Below, one piece after another: positions 28,888 through 38,021 of a DNA stretch of 64,000 nucleotides. Numbering within the stretch: the stretch's first letter is position 1; each line of letters opens with the position of its first letter. Under the pieces are notes generated by a model, which did not search any database, was not told the origin of the DNA, and saw only the letters and a list, made by a program, of their open reading frames with translations. This DNA comes from Saccharothrix espanaensis DSM 44229 (lineage in GTDB: Bacteria > Actinomycetota > Actinomycetes > Mycobacteriales > Pseudonocardiaceae). The DNA is taken from positions 6,955,001 through 7,019,000 of the forward strand of contig NC_019673.1 in the NCBI RefSeq assembly GCF_000328705.1, given 5' to 3'. Made by a program: the position numbers and the translations under genes.

Positions 28888-30461
28888 CCGGCGCGAACAC
28901 CGCGCTCAACCTGGGCGTGTTCGGCGTCTTCGTGGTGATCACGCTGTTCGTGGTCTACCGGGTCGGGTCGCGCAACGCGACCGCGTCGGACTACTACGCC
29001 GCCGGCAGCAGCTTCACCGGGCCGCAGAACGGGGTCGCGCTGTCCGGCGACTTCCTGTCCGCGGCCTCGTTCCTGGGGATCACCGGCAGCATCGCGGTCA
29101 ACGGGTACGACGGGTTCCTGTACTCGATCGGCTGGGTGGTGTCCTGGCTGCTCGGCCTGATGATCATCGCGGAGCGGCTGCGCAACACCGGGCGGTTCAC
29201 GCTCGGCGACGTGCTCGCGTTCCGGATGCGGCAGCGGCCGGTGCGGGCCGCGTCGGCGTACGTGACGCTGGTGATCTCGCTGTTCTACATGATCGCGCAG
29301 ATGGCGGGCGCGGGCGCGTTGATCGCCCTGCTGCTCGACGTGCACACCAGCGGCGGGCAGGCGATCGTGATCGCGGTCGTCGGCGTGGTGATGGTGCTGT
29401 ACGTGCTCGTCGGCGGGATGAAGGGCACCACCTGGGTGCAGATCATCAAGGCCGTGCTGCTGATCCTGTGCGTGACCCTGATGTCGGTGTTCGTGCTCGG
29501 CAAGTTCGGGTTCAGCCTGTCCGGGATCATGGAGGCGGCCACCCGCAACTCGTCGCTGGGGCCCGAGGTGCTGGAGCCCGGCGTGCGCTACGGCGGGTCG
29601 GCGTTGGCGAGCCTGGACTTCGTGTCGCTGGCGCTGGCGCTGGTGCTCGGGACCGCGTCGCTGCCGCACGTGCTGATGCGGTTCTACACGGTGCCCAACG
29701 CGCGCGAGGCGCGGCGGTCGGTCGTGTGGGCGACGTGGGTCATGGGCGTGTTCTACCTGTGCACGCTGGTGATCGGGTACGGGTCGCTGGCGCTGGTCGG
29801 GTCGGACACGATCAAGAACGCGCCGGGCGGCGAGAACTCCGCCGCGCCGCTGCTGGCGTTCCGGATCGGCGGCGTGGTGCTGCTGGGGATCGTGTGCGCG
29901 GTCGCGTTCGCGACGATCCTGGCGGTGGTGGCCGGGTTGACGTTGACGGCGTCGGCGTCGTTCGCGCACGACGTGTACGCGAACGTGATCAAGCGCGGGC
30001 AGGCCGAGCCGAAGTCGGAGGTGCGGGTCGCGCGGCTGACCGCGGTGGGCGTCGGGGTGCTGGCGATCGGCGGCGGGATAGCGGCGAACGGGCAGAACGT
30101 GGCGTTCCTGGTCGGGTTGGCGTTCGCGCTGGCGGCGTCGGCGAACCTGTCCACGATCATCTACTCGATGTTCTGGAAGCGGTTCAACACCAACGGGACC
30201 CTGTGGGCGATCTACGGCGGGCTGGGGTCGTGCGTGATGCTGATCGCGTTCTCGCCGGCGCTGTCGGGAACGAAGACGTCGGTGTTCCCGGACGTGGACT
30301 TCGCCTTGTTCCCGCTGGGCAACCCGGGCCTGGCGTCGATCCCGTTCTCGTTCCTGTGCGGGTGGCTGGGGACGGTGCTCAGCCGGGAGCAGGCCGACCC
30401 GGCCAAGCAGGCCGAGATGGAGGTCCGCTCGCTGACCGGCATCGGATCGGGCCTGCGGTAG
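28884..30461 (+). CDS. actP: Cation/acetate symporter ActP (solute:sodium symporter family)
   Basis: 525 residues with 13 or so TM helices. Conserved SSS blocks are seen: ASDYYAAGSSFTGPQNGVA, LSGDFLSAASFLGITG and LVGGMKGTTWVQ. It imports acetate or other short monocarboxylates with a cation across the membrane. The MctC transporter of Corynebacterium is a close functional model, so pyruvate and propionate are possible substrates. The GTG start is coupled to the DUF485 gene, and one promoter upstream of both is likely. Confidence 0.9.
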   Translation: MTGANTALNLGVFGVFVVITLFVVYRVGSRNATASDYYAAGSSFTGPQNGVALSGDFLSAASFLGITGSIAVNGYDGFLYSIGWVVSWLLGLMIIAERLRNTGRFTLGDVLAFRMRQRPVRAASAYVTLVISLFYMIAQMAGAGALIALLLDVHTSGGQAIVIAVVGVVMVLYVLVGGMKGTTWVQIIKAVLLILCVTLMSVFVLGKFGFSLSGIMEAATRNSSLGPEVLEPGVRYGGSALASLDFVSLALALVLGTASLPHVLMRFYTVPNAREARRSVVWATWVMGVFYLCTLVIGYGSLALVGSDTIKNAPGGENSAAPLLAFRIGGVVLLGIVCAVAFATILAVVAGLTLTASASFAHDVYANVIKRGQAEPKSEVRVARLTAVGVGVLAIGGGIAANGQNVAFLVGLAFALAASANLSTIIYSMFWKRFNTNGTLWAIYGGLGSCVMLIAFSPALSGTKTSVFPDVDFALFPLGNPGLASIPFSFLCGWLGTVLSREQADPAKQAEMEVRSLTGIGSGLR

Positions 30462-30475
30462 CCGCCCGGTTCTCG

Positions 30476-31336
30476 TCACCAGGCTTGACGGGCGCTCAGG
30501 GCGGCGCGGACGGCCGAGGCGAAGCGCTGGGGCGCGGCGGCGTCGGCCTGCCGGAAACCGAGGGACGGCTCCACGAGCTCGAGTTCCAGCAGCAGCGGCG
30601 CGCCGTCGTGCCCGGTGACCAGGTCGACCCGGGCGTAGAGGAGTTCGCCGCGGCGCAGGCCGAGCAGGCGGACGGCGGCGTCGAGCGCGTCCTCGGCGAC
30701 CCGGCGCTGGGCGGCGGTCGGTGACGCGCCGGAGAGCCGTTCGACGAGGTAGAGCCCGGATTCGTCGAACTCGGCGTCCGGGGTGAGCATCGCGCCCTTG
30801 GTGAAGGCGTGCGAGTACTGGCCGCCGAAGAAGACCAACGCCGTCTCCCCCGCCGAGTCCACGGCGGACTGGTAGGGCTGGACGAGCGCCGCGACCCCCA
30901 GCGAGTCCAAGTGCGCCGACGCGGCGGAGTGGTCCCCGGCGGCGACCCGGAGCGCACCCCGCGAGCCCGCGCCCACCGTCGGCTTGACCACGAACTCACC
31001 CTCGGGCCAGTCCGAGAACCCCGGCGCGACAACACGGGTGGGCACGACGGGAACCCCGGCGGCGGCGAGGTCGACCAGGTAGGACTTGTCGGTGTTCCAC
31101 GGCACGACCGCCGCCGGGTTCGCCAACGCGGGCACCGAGGAGCACCAGGAAGTGAACTCCCCCAACCGCTCGGTGTAGTCCCAAGTGGACCGCAGGATCA
31201 CCAGATCGGCGGTCTCCCCGGACCCCCACACCGACCAGTCCGCCGCCACCCCGACATCGGCCAGGACGTCGATCAACGCGTCGTCGTCCCCGTCACCGGC
31301 GGGCAGGGAGGCGCAAGTGGCAAAAAGAACCTTCAC
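30476..31336 (-). CDS. ATP-grasp domain enzyme (RimK-like)
   Basis: 286 residues. The ATP-grasp signs are an RSTWDYTE segment, a lysine in EFVVKPTVGAGSRG, and the metal ligands in LLLELELVEPSLGF. The nearest known relatives join a carboxylate to an amine with ATP, as glutathione-synthetase-like or cycloserine-synthesis ligases do. The substrate cannot be told. A TAGGCT box lies 6 nt before the GTG at 31336, so that start fits a leaderless transcript; another GTG is one codon earlier. It is convergent with actP and stands alone. Confidence 0.8.
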   Translation of the reverse strand: MKVLFATCASLPAGDGDDDALIDVLADVGVAADWSVWGSGETADLVILRSTWDYTERLGEFTSWCSSVPALANPAAVVPWNTDKSYLVDLAAAGVPVVPTRVVAPGFSDWPEGEFVVKPTVGAGSRGALRVAAGDHSAASAHLDSLGVAALVQPYQSAVDSAGETALVFFGGQYSHAFTKGAMLTPDAEFDESGLYLVERLSGASPTAAQRRVAEDALDAAVRLLGLRRGELLYARVDLVTGHDGAPLLLELELVEPSLGFRQADAAAPQRFASAVRAALSARQAW

Positions 31337-31339
31337 CAC

Positions 31340-31674
31340 CGCAGCCTAGACAAACCCCAGCCCACCCAGGCGGCGTCCGGCATCTGCCACTCGTCGCCGT
31401 GGACACCCGATCTGCCACGGGCCGCCGTAGGTTCGCCCGCCGTCGGCGGGTGCGTCCGGTGTGGCGTGGGCGACGGGGCGCGGGCGGGCGGACGTGGGCG
31501 GCCGGGAGCCCCGGGGTGGGGGCATGGCTCGGCCTGGGGTCGGGCTGGGGCCTTGTCACGGTCGTTCCGCCAGGCGCCGCCACCTTGTTCTGGCAACGAA
31601 ATCCGTCCGGGATTAGTGCCCGAACGTCCTGACCTTCACTCGATCCAGTGATCAAGTCCCGACAAAACCGCTGG
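31340..31674. other. Gene-free interval between ATP-grasp and small conserved gene
   Basis: About 335 nt. The first positions hold the TAGGCT promoter box (31343-31348, minus strand) of the ATP-grasp gene. The rest is G-rich, with open frames on both strands that lack coding-like composition. No hairpin, repeat or RNA gene was recognised. Confidence 0.4.
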
Positions 31675-31962
31675 TCAGTGCCGTGCCATCTTACGGCGGT
31701 GGACGGGACCGACCTTCAGGGCGGCGGTGGTTTCGCGGTCCCATTCGTGGAGGTCCAGGTCGGACACCGCGGCCACCACGGCTTCCGCCGCCGCCACGGT
31801 CGGCAGGACGATGTCGCCCATCGCGCCGTCGTCGCCGACCAGCACCACCCGGGCGCCCGCTCGGCCGATGTTCTCCACCACCGCGCGCGCGGGCTTGCCG
31901 TGGGCCGCCACGAAGGCTTCCGCCGTTTTGACCGCCGCGCCGATCTTCTTGTCCTCAGCCAC
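31675..31962 (-). CDS. Small conserved actinobacterial protein, function unknown
   Basis: 95 residues, soluble. It begins AEDKKIGAAVKTAEAFV, has an ARVVLVGDDGAMGDIVLP central part and ends with a basic GPVHRRKMARH tail. I recognise the pattern as a conserved hypothetical in actinomycetes but know no function. The start is supported by TACTCT at 31974-31969 lying 6 nt before the GTG, a likely leaderless transcript. It is divergent from the DUF885 gene with only 31 nt between the starts. Confidence 0.65.
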   Translation of the reverse strand: MAEDKKIGAAVKTAEAFVAAHGKPARAVVENIGRAGARVVLVGDDGAMGDIVLPTVAAAEAVVAAVSDLDLHEWDRETTAALKVGPVHRRKMARH

Positions 31963-31993
31963 CCCGCCAGAGTAGAACCTGCGGGTAACTTCC

Positions 31994-33622
31994 GTGCACG
32001 TGACCGAAACCACGACACTCCCCCGGCTGGTCGACGATTTCCTCTCGTGGCAGTTCGACCGGCACCCGGGCACGGCCGCGATCCTCGGCTCGCTCGCCCA
32101 CGACCGCACGCTCGGCGACTTCGGCGCCGACTTCTTCACCCGCTACGACCGCGAGGCCGCCGGTTGGCTGGAGCGGTTCGAACGTGCCCGCACCGACGAC
32201 CTCGACGAGTCCGTCGACCGCGACCTGGTGATCTCCGTGCTGCGCGGACACCTCGCCAAAGCGTCCTGGCCGGCCTGGCGGCGCGACCCCACCACCTACA
32301 CCGCGGCCGTGTTCTTCCCGCTGTTCGCCGCGTTCCTCAACCGGCTGCGGCCGGAGCACGAGCTGGTCGACAGCGTCATCGCGCGGCTCGCCGAGGTGCC
32401 CTCGGTGCTCGCGGCGTGCCAGGCGAACCTGGACCCGGACCTGGCGTCGCCGCTGATCGTGGCGCGGGCCGCGGCGCAGGCGCGGACCGGGCGGGCGTTC
32501 GTCACGCGGACGTTGCCGGGCGAGGTGGCCGATCCGGGGTTGCGGGCGAAGGTGGCCGCGGCGGCGGAGCCCGCGGCGGAGGCGTTCGACCGGCTCGCGG
32601 CGTTCCTGGACGCGTTCGGGCGGACCGCGCGGGGCGACTGGCGGATGGGCGAGCAGCTCTACTCGACGCTGCTGCGCGACCAGGAGGTCCTCGGGTACGG
32701 GGCGGCCGAGCTGCACGAGCGCGGCAAGGTCGCCTACGCCGAGCTGGAGGCCGAGATCCGCGCGCTGGCCGGGACCGACGACTGGCACGCGGTGATGCTC
32801 TCGCTGCAGGACGACCACCCGCCGACGCCGGAGGCGATGCGGGTGGAGTACGAGGCCGAGACGCGCCGGGCGCGGGCGTTCCTGGTCGAGCACGGCCTGG
32901 TGACGCTGGCCGACGGGGAGGAGTGCCGGGTGGTGCCGTCGCCCGCGTTCCAGCGCCCGATCCTGAGCGTCGCGTCCTACATGTCGCCGCCGCCGCTGAC
33001 CTCCGCGCGGGTGGGCCACTTCTTCGTGCCGTGGCCGCCGGAGGAGTTCACCGCCGACCAGGTCGAGCAGCGGCTGCGGACGAACTCGCGCGCCCAGTTG
33101 GCGACGATCGCCGTGCACGAGGCGTACCCCGGCCACCACTGGCACCTGTCGTGGCTGGCCACCCAGAACCGGCCGGTGCGCAAGGTGCTGCGCACGCCGT
33201 ACTTCTCCGAGGGGTGGGCGCTGTACTCGGAGAAGCTGCTCAAGGAGCACGGCTACTACAGCGTGGAGACGGTCGGCGACGCCGCCAAGGCGCGCGCCCA
33301 GGAGCTGGCGTACGTGGAGGCGCGGCTGTTCCGCGCGGCGCGGATGATCGTGGACACCGCGCTGCACTGCGGCGACATGGACGTGGCCGAGGCCGAGGCG
33401 TTCATGACCACGAAGGCGTCGCTGACGCCGAGCACGGCGCAGGGCGAGGTCAACCGGTACTGCGCGTGGCCGACGCAGGCCCCGTCGTACCTGACCGGCG
33501 CGTTGGAGATCGAGCGGATCCGGGACGAGTTCACCGGCACGCAGCGCGAGTTCCACGACAAGCTGGCCGGGTCGGGTTCGCTGCCGCTGGGGCTGGCGCG
33601 GCGGGTCGCGCTGGGGAGGTAG
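31994..33622 (+). CDS. DUF885 family protein (putative metallo-carboxypeptidase-like)
   Basis: 542 residues, soluble, all-helical. The DUF885 signature HEAYPGHHWHLSW, an HExxH-like metal motif, is present near residue 375, followed by FSEGWALYSE with a Glu likely to complete the site. Members are thought to be zinc peptidases but are poorly characterised. Two in-frame GTG codons (31994 and 32000) are possible starts. No signal peptide is visible, so it probably acts in the cytosol. It appears monocistronic and precedes the quinone oxidoreductase. Confidence 0.87.
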   Translation: MHVTETTTLPRLVDDFLSWQFDRHPGTAAILGSLAHDRTLGDFGADFFTRYDREAAGWLERFERARTDDLDESVDRDLVISVLRGHLAKASWPAWRRDPTTYTAAVFFPLFAAFLNRLRPEHELVDSVIARLAEVPSVLAACQANLDPDLASPLIVARAAAQARTGRAFVTRTLPGEVADPGLRAKVAAAAEPAAEAFDRLAAFLDAFGRTARGDWRMGEQLYSTLLRDQEVLGYGAAELHERGKVAYAELEAEIRALAGTDDWHAVMLSLQDDHPPTPEAMRVEYEAETRRARAFLVEHGLVTLADGEECRVVPSPAFQRPILSVASYMSPPPLTSARVGHFFVPWPPEEFTADQVEQRLRTNSRAQLATIAVHEAYPGHHWHLSWLATQNRPVRKVLRTPYFSEGWALYSEKLLKEHGYYSVETVGDAAKARAQELAYVEARLFRAARMIVDTALHCGDMDVAEAEAFMTTKASLTPSTAQGEVNRYCAWPTQAPSYLTGALEIERIRDEFTGTQREFHDKLAGSGSLPLGLARRVALGR

Positions 33623-33725
33623 GGCCGGGTTCCCGGATCGCGGGACGCGGGGCGGCCGGGTGCCGGCGGCGGAACAGGCCGGTGCGCGGCAGAGTTGGGC
33701 TCTAGCGACGGGCCTGACGGGGTCC

Positions 33726-33790
33726 GGCCGGATGTGGCCGGATGTGCGTGGCCGAACGTGTGTAGCCAGATGTGTGGCCAGATGTGTGTG
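33726..33790 (+). repeat. Degenerate tandem repeat in the qor leader
   Basis: Four to five imperfect units of about 12-14 nt with the consensus GTGGCCRGATGTG follow each other at 33726-33790, ending just before the qor ribosome site. They have no open reading frame of interest and may form an operator array. Confidence 0.55.
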
Positions 33791-33802
33791 GAGGGACGGG
33801 AC

Positions 33803-34774
33803 ATGCCCAAGGCAGTAGTGGTGCGCGCGACCGGCGGGCCCGAGGTGTTGGAGTTCGGCGAGGTCGACGCGAAGTCGCCGGGCGCGGGCCAACTCCTGGT
33901 CGACGTGGCGGCGGCGGGTGTGAACTACATCGACACCTACCACCGCGAGGGCCGCTACCCGCTGCCGCTGCCGTTCGGCATCGGGCTGGAGGGGTCGGGC
34001 CGGGTGGCGGCGGTGGGCCCGGACGTGTCCGGGTTCGCGGTCGGCGACCGGGTGGCGTGGTCGTCGGCGCTGGGCAGCTACGCGGAGCAGGCGCTGGTCT
34101 CGGCGTCGGACGCGGTGCCGGTGCCCGACGGCGTCGCCGACGACACGGCGGGTGCGCTGCTGTTGCAGGGCCTCACGGCGCACTACCTGGTCGCGTCGAC
34201 CTACCCGGTGCAGAGCGGCGAGACGGTGCTGGTGCACGCGGCCGCGGGCGGGGTCGGGCTGCTGCTGGTGCAGTTGGCCAAGGCGCGCGGCGCGCGGGTG
34301 ATCGGCACGGTGTCGACCGAGGCCAAGGAGGCGTTGGCGCGGGAGGCGGGCGCGGACGAGGTGATCCGGTACGACCAGGTGGAGTTCGCGCCGGTGGTGC
34401 GGGACCTGACCGGCGACGAGGGCGTGGCCGCGGTGTACGACGGCGTGGGCGCGGCGACGTTCGACGGGAGTCTGGCGAGTCTGCGCCGGCGCGGGTACCT
34501 GGTGCTGTTCGGCGGGGCCAGCGGCGCGGTGCCGCCGGTCGACCCGCAACGGCTCAACCAGGCAGGGTCGGTGTACCTGACGCGTCCGTCGCTGGGCGCG
34601 TACACGGCGACCCGTGAGGAGTTGGAGTGGCGTGCGGGCGAGCTGTTCGCGGCGGTCGCGGACGGGTCGTTGGACATCCGGATCGGTGGGCGTTACGCGC
34701 TCGCGGATGCCCGTAAGGCGCACGAGGACCTGGAAGGACGGCGTACGACCGGCAAGCTGCTGCTCGTGCCGTAA
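33803..34774 (+). CDS. qor: NADPH:quinone oxidoreductase (zinc-independent MDR family)
   Basis: 323 residues, the length of E. coli QorA. The NADPH-binding loop reads HAAAGGVGLLLVQLAKARGA, and GVNYIDTYHREGRYP is the usual N-terminal signature. Zinc ligands of alcohol dehydrogenases are absent, as expected. It reduces quinones with NADPH in the cytosol. The ATG at 33803 follows GGAGGGACGG; the frame upstream of it is the repeat array. In mycobacteria qor sits in the same neighbourhood between ctaB and ctaA. A bidirectional terminator follows. Confidence 0.93.
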   Translation: MPKAVVVRATGGPEVLEFGEVDAKSPGAGQLLVDVAAAGVNYIDTYHREGRYPLPLPFGIGLEGSGRVAAVGPDVSGFAVGDRVAWSSALGSYAEQALVSASDAVPVPDGVADDTAGALLLQGLTAHYLVASTYPVQSGETVLVHAAAGGVGLLLVQLAKARGARVIGTVSTEAKEALAREAGADEVIRYDQVEFAPVVRDLTGDEGVAAVYDGVGAATFDGSLASLRRRGYLVLFGGASGAVPPVDPQRLNQAGSVYLTRPSLGAYTATREELEWRAGELFAAVADGSLDIRIGGRYALADARKAHEDLEGRRTTGKLLLVP

Positions 34775-34794
34775 GGCCGCGCCAGTGATGCGCG

Positions 34795-34825
34795 GAGGGG
34801 CCCCGGCGGTGTGCCGGGGCCCCTC
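34795..34825. terminator. Perfect 13-bp hairpin between qor and the FKBP gene
   Basis: GAGGGGCCCCGGC (34795-34807), loop GGTGT, then GCCGGGGCCCCTC (34813-34825). It lies 20 nt past the qor stop and 23 nt past the convergent FKBP stop, so it may serve both. Confidence 0.8.
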
Positions 34826-34848
34826 GTCGTCTCGTGGTGGGGTGGGGC

Positions 34849-35433
34849 TCAGCCCTCGACCTTGATGGCGTCGATGACGAAGATCAGCGTCTCGCCGGGC
34901 TGGATGGTGCCCTTGCCCTGCGGGTAGCCCTTGTCCGACGGCACGACCAGCAGGCGGCGGCCGCCCTCCTTGAGGCCGATGAGGCCCTCGTTCCAGCCCT
35001 GGATGACCGGGGCCTGGCCGATGTTCTTCAGCGGGAACGGCGCGCCGTTGTCCCAGGACGCTTCCCGGGTCTTGGCGTCGCGGAAGGTGGCCAGGACGTA
35101 GTGCAGCTCGGTGTTCGAGCCGGCCTTGATCTCCGGGCCGGTGCCCTCGGTGAGGTCCTTGACCAGCAGGCCGTCCTGCGGCTTGCAGCCGGTCGGCACG
35201 GTGATCGTCGGCTTCGCGCCGGGCTCGCCGGTCACCTGGTACTGGGTGACCTCGCACGGCGGGCCGCTCGGCTCGGGCAGCTTCTCGGCCTGCGCCTCGG
35301 TGGTGGCGGGCGCGGTCGCCGAGGGGGTGTTGGTCTTGGTGGACGGCCGGTCGCTCGCGGTGCACGCGGACAGCGCCAAGCCGGCGGACAGCAGGGAGAC
35401 GAGGACCAGGGCCGTACGGCCGACAGTACGCAT
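34849..35433 (-). CDS. FKBP-type peptidyl-prolyl isomerase lipoprotein
   Basis: 194 residues. An N-terminal signal ends in the lipobox LSAC, so the mature protein is anchored by a lipid on the outer face of the membrane. A Thr/Ala linker leads to a C-terminal FKBP domain with IQGWNEGLIGLKEGGRR and LLVVPSDKGYP, then TLIFVIDAIKV, all FKBP landmarks. It should catalyse proline cis-trans isomerisation in exported proteins. The ATG at 35433 starts the signal; the frame extends a further 20 codons without support. Confidence 0.9.
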   Translation of the reverse strand: MRTVGRTALVLVSLLSAGLALSACTASDRPSTKTNTPSATAPATTEAQAEKLPEPSGPPCEVTQYQVTGEPGAKPTITVPTGCKPQDGLLVKDLTEGTGPEIKAGSNTELHYVLATFRDAKTREASWDNGAPFPLKNIGQAPVIQGWNEGLIGLKEGGRRLLVVPSDKGYPQGKGTIQPGETLIFVIDAIKVEG

Positions 35434-35652
35434 GGTTGCGGAGCTTATGGTGCGGCCCCGGACGCCGGACGCCCAGGCCCACCGCAGGCGCAACGCCGGT
35501 CACGGTGCGCTGTCGACCGGCCGGAAATCAATCCGCAAATCTGCCACTAATTACCGCTTTCGCAGTTCGACACCCCAGCGTACAGTAACTCCGCGCAGTT
35601 GATCGGATACCGATGGCAGTCGCCCTTTCGGGTGCCCGCCAAGGAGGTGAAC

Positions 35653-36663
35653 ATGGTGTCCGCGGTGCCTCGGGGCGAACGCGGCAACCTGTTGCAGGAA
35701 TTGTTCTGGACCAGGACCGGGCTGCTTCTGCTCCTCCTCGTGGTGACCTCCGGAACAAGCCTGGCCATGTCGAGCGGAATGGATCCGGGGACCGCGCGGA
35801 ACTTCATCGCGTCGGTCGGCACCGGCACCATGATCTCGGCCGTGGTCGGATTCACGCAGACGCTGATCACCAGTTCGGCGGCACAGCGCGCGTTGATCAC
35901 GCCGGTGGTCGAGGAGAGCCGCAAGGCGCTGCACGACCTCACCGCCGAATACCGGGCGCTGGACCGCGAGTTCTTCCCGAGCAACGTGTTCGAGCCGACC
36001 GCGCGGCCGGACCCGGCGTTCAACCAGCTGATGATGCAGGACCTGGAGCGGACCCGGCTCTACGGGTTCCGCGGGTTCGCCGGCCGGTACGCGGCCTGCC
36101 GGCTGCTGCTCGCGCAGTCGGAGTGCGAGCTCAGGGCCGTCCTGGCCGACCCGAGGGACGACGACGCGATCAGCGGTCGGGCCCGCTACCTGCTGCGGCA
36201 CGAGGGCGCGGAGGGCGACTACGACACCATCGTGGACCGGTTGCGCGACCAGATCTCGATCGGCCTGGTCGGCTTGTTCCTGGCCCGCAGCCGGTGTTCG
36301 CGGATCGACCTGACGATCGTCCCGGACCCGCCGCTGGACCGGCTGGAGCTGTTCGACGACAGCGCCTGGCTGACCCTCTACAGCAACACCAGCGCCGGCG
36401 TCGTCCGGCTCTACCCGCGCACGCTCCGCTTCTCCGAGGGGTCGTTCCTGTACGGGATGGAACGCGCGGAGTTCCTGCGCATCAGCAATTCCAAGGCAGG
36501 ACTGCACGTCGTCATCACGCCCGGCAGCAGCCGGGCCGACTTCCGCGTGCTGTTCGAGAAGATCACCGATGCACCGCTGTCCGAAGAACGTTTCCGGGCG
36601 CTGGAGGACAAGTTCCACCGGTTCCGCCGGGAATTCTCCGCCTCCGCTCAGCTGGGGAGCTGA
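35653..36663 (+). CDS. Two-TM protein of unknown function, first gene of a cassette
   Basis: 336 residues. Two TM helices lie near residues 21-38 (LLLLLLVVTSGTSLAM) and 50-72. The remaining 260 residues are cytosolic and soluble-looking, with an early helical part (EESRKALHDLTAEYRALDREFF) and a later strand-rich part (RLYPRTLRFSEGSFLYGMER). No family is recognised. The ATG has a perfect AAGGAGGTGA ribosome site, the strongest in the window. The next gene starts 6 nt after its stop, so the two are surely cotranscribed. Topology suggests a membrane-tethered effector or sensor. Confidence 0.75.
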   Translation: MVSAVPRGERGNLLQELFWTRTGLLLLLLVVTSGTSLAMSSGMDPGTARNFIASVGTGTMISAVVGFTQTLITSSAAQRALITPVVEESRKALHDLTAEYRALDREFFPSNVFEPTARPDPAFNQLMMQDLERTRLYGFRGFAGRYAACRLLLAQSECELRAVLADPRDDDAISGRARYLLRHEGAEGDYDTIVDRLRDQISIGLVGLFLARSRCSRIDLTIVPDPPLDRLELFDDSAWLTLYSNTSAGVVRLYPRTLRFSEGSFLYGMERAEFLRISNSKAGLHVVITPGSSRADFRVLFEKITDAPLSEERFRALEDKFHRFRREFSASAQLGS

Positions 36664-36669
36664 TAAGTC

Positions 36670-37317
36670 GTGTTGACCGAGTCTGCCGGGTCCTCCGCCC
36701 TCGTGGAGCTCGCCACCGTCATCGCTGTGGCAGACCCCCCTGTCGTCGACCACTGGGAGCACGTGCGCGGCCGGTTCCGGGCCTGGGCGGCGAGCCCGGA
36801 CCTGCGCCGCCGGCTGCGCGCGCACCTGCACCGGCTCAGCCCGCAGGAGGAAATGCGGGTGGTGGCGAAATCGCGGGAGACCACGACGCACTTCGCGTGG
36901 TGCCTGCGCGACGAGCCGGCCGAGCCGTTCACCTTCTGGCTGCACGAGTACAAACCGCAGCGGGATTGGCGGCAGGGGTACGCCGATTCCATCCACAATC
37001 ACCGCTACCACTTCTGCACCACCCTGCTCGCGGGCTCCTACCTGCACGAACGCTTCGTCGCACGGCTCGCGGCGGACGGCCGGTCCATCCAGGACACCAC
37101 TTTGCTGCGCAGCACCCAGGCGGTCGAGGGTGATTCCGGGACGATGCTGGCGCACGAATTCCACCGCATCCCGAAAGCGGCGGACGACACGGTGACGTTC
37201 CTGGTGAAGAGCCGCGCGGTCAACCCGTGGAGCCTGTCCTACGACCCGGACACCGGGACCAGTCACCGGCACGTCCCGGTCGAGTCCCGGCTGGAGGAAC
37301 TGACGAACGCGCTCTAA
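36670..37317 (+). CDS. Cupin-like protein of unknown function, second gene of a cassette
   Basis: 215 residues, soluble. The centre carries a cupin-like metal pattern: SIHNHRYHFCTTLLAGSY with spaced histidines, then about 60 residues later a LAHEFHRIPKAADDTVTFL strand containing Glu and His. This recalls cysteine-dioxygenase-like cupins, but similarity is only to the motif. The GTG start comes 6 nt after the two-TM gene. It is followed after 50 nt by the HD gene. Reaction and substrate are unknown. Confidence 0.7.
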   Translation: MLTESAGSSALVELATVIAVADPPVVDHWEHVRGRFRAWAASPDLRRRLRAHLHRLSPQEEMRVVAKSRETTTHFAWCLRDEPAEPFTFWLHEYKPQRDWRQGYADSIHNHRYHFCTTLLAGSYLHERFVARLAADGRSIQDTTLLRSTQAVEGDSGTMLAHEFHRIPKAADDTVTFLVKSRAVNPWSLSYDPDTGTSHRHVPVESRLEELTNAL

Positions 37318-37367
37318 GGATCACCGGACCGCCTTACCATCGCCCCACCCGGCACGGGAGGGGTCCA

Positions 37368-38021
37368 ATGAGCACGGTCTCGGCACCGACGATCACGGCG
37401 CAGGCGGTCTCCGAAGTGGAGCGCGAGGTGTGGCGCCTGTGCCGCACCCTGGCCGCGAAACTGCAGTTCCACGGCTGGCACCACGTCAGCTTCGTGCGCG
37501 ACAAGGCGGTCGACTTCGCCCGGCGCAACGGCGCGGACGTGGCGCTGGTCGAGGTCGCCGCCCTGGTGCACGACGTGAACTACATGGTCCGCAAGAACTC
37601 GCTGCCCGTGGACGGGCGGCGGCTGCGACTGTCCATCCTGGCCGACGCGGGCGTCCCGGACGCCGTCGCGGTCAGGGTGGACGTGGTGGTCGAGGAAGCC
37701 GAGATGCGGACCCGGCACCGGCACATCTCGCTGGAGGCGCAGGCGCTGTCCGACGCGGACACGCTGTTCAAGGCGCTGCCGGTGACGCCGGTCGTGCTCG
37801 CGCCCCGGTACCTGGAGGAGAACGGCATCACGCTGCGCGAGCTGGCGCACAAGATCGTCGGCGAGCAGCAGGCCAAGCAGGACGAGGGCTACTACTTCTA
37901 CGACCCGGAGGCGGCGGCCACCTACTCGCGGTGGGCGACGGCGAACCTGGAACTCTGGCAGTGCATCGTAGAATCGTTGAACGATCCTACTGTCGACCGC
38001 CTGTTGGCCGACGTCTCATGA
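37368..38021 (+). CDS. HD domain phosphohydrolase-like protein, third gene of a cassette
   Basis: 217 residues. The HD metal motif is complete: HGWHHVSFVRD, then AALVHDVNYMV, and a later Asp in ALSDADTLFKALPV. HD enzymes cleave phosphate from nucleotides or related compounds. The ATG at 37368 follows GGGAGGGG; a longer frame upstream overlaps the previous gene without support. With a membrane protein and a cupin-like protein before it, the set looks like a small functional unit of unknown role. Confidence 0.82.
   Translation: MSTVSAPTITAQAVSEVEREVWRLCRTLAAKLQFHGWHHVSFVRDKAVDFARRNGADVALVEVAALVHDVNYMVRKNSLPVDGRRLRLSILADAGVPDAVAVRVDVVVEEAEMRTRHRHISLEAQALSDADTLFKALPVTPVVLAPRYLEENGITLRELAHKIVGEQQAKQDEGYYFYDPEAAATYSRWATANLELWQCIVESLNDPTVDRLLADVS

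Noticed and set aside
31955-35503. A 1182-codon open frame on the minus strand
   Set aside because: It is antisense to the DUF885 and qor genes and runs through the FKBP gene in a different frame. Composition is shadow-like.
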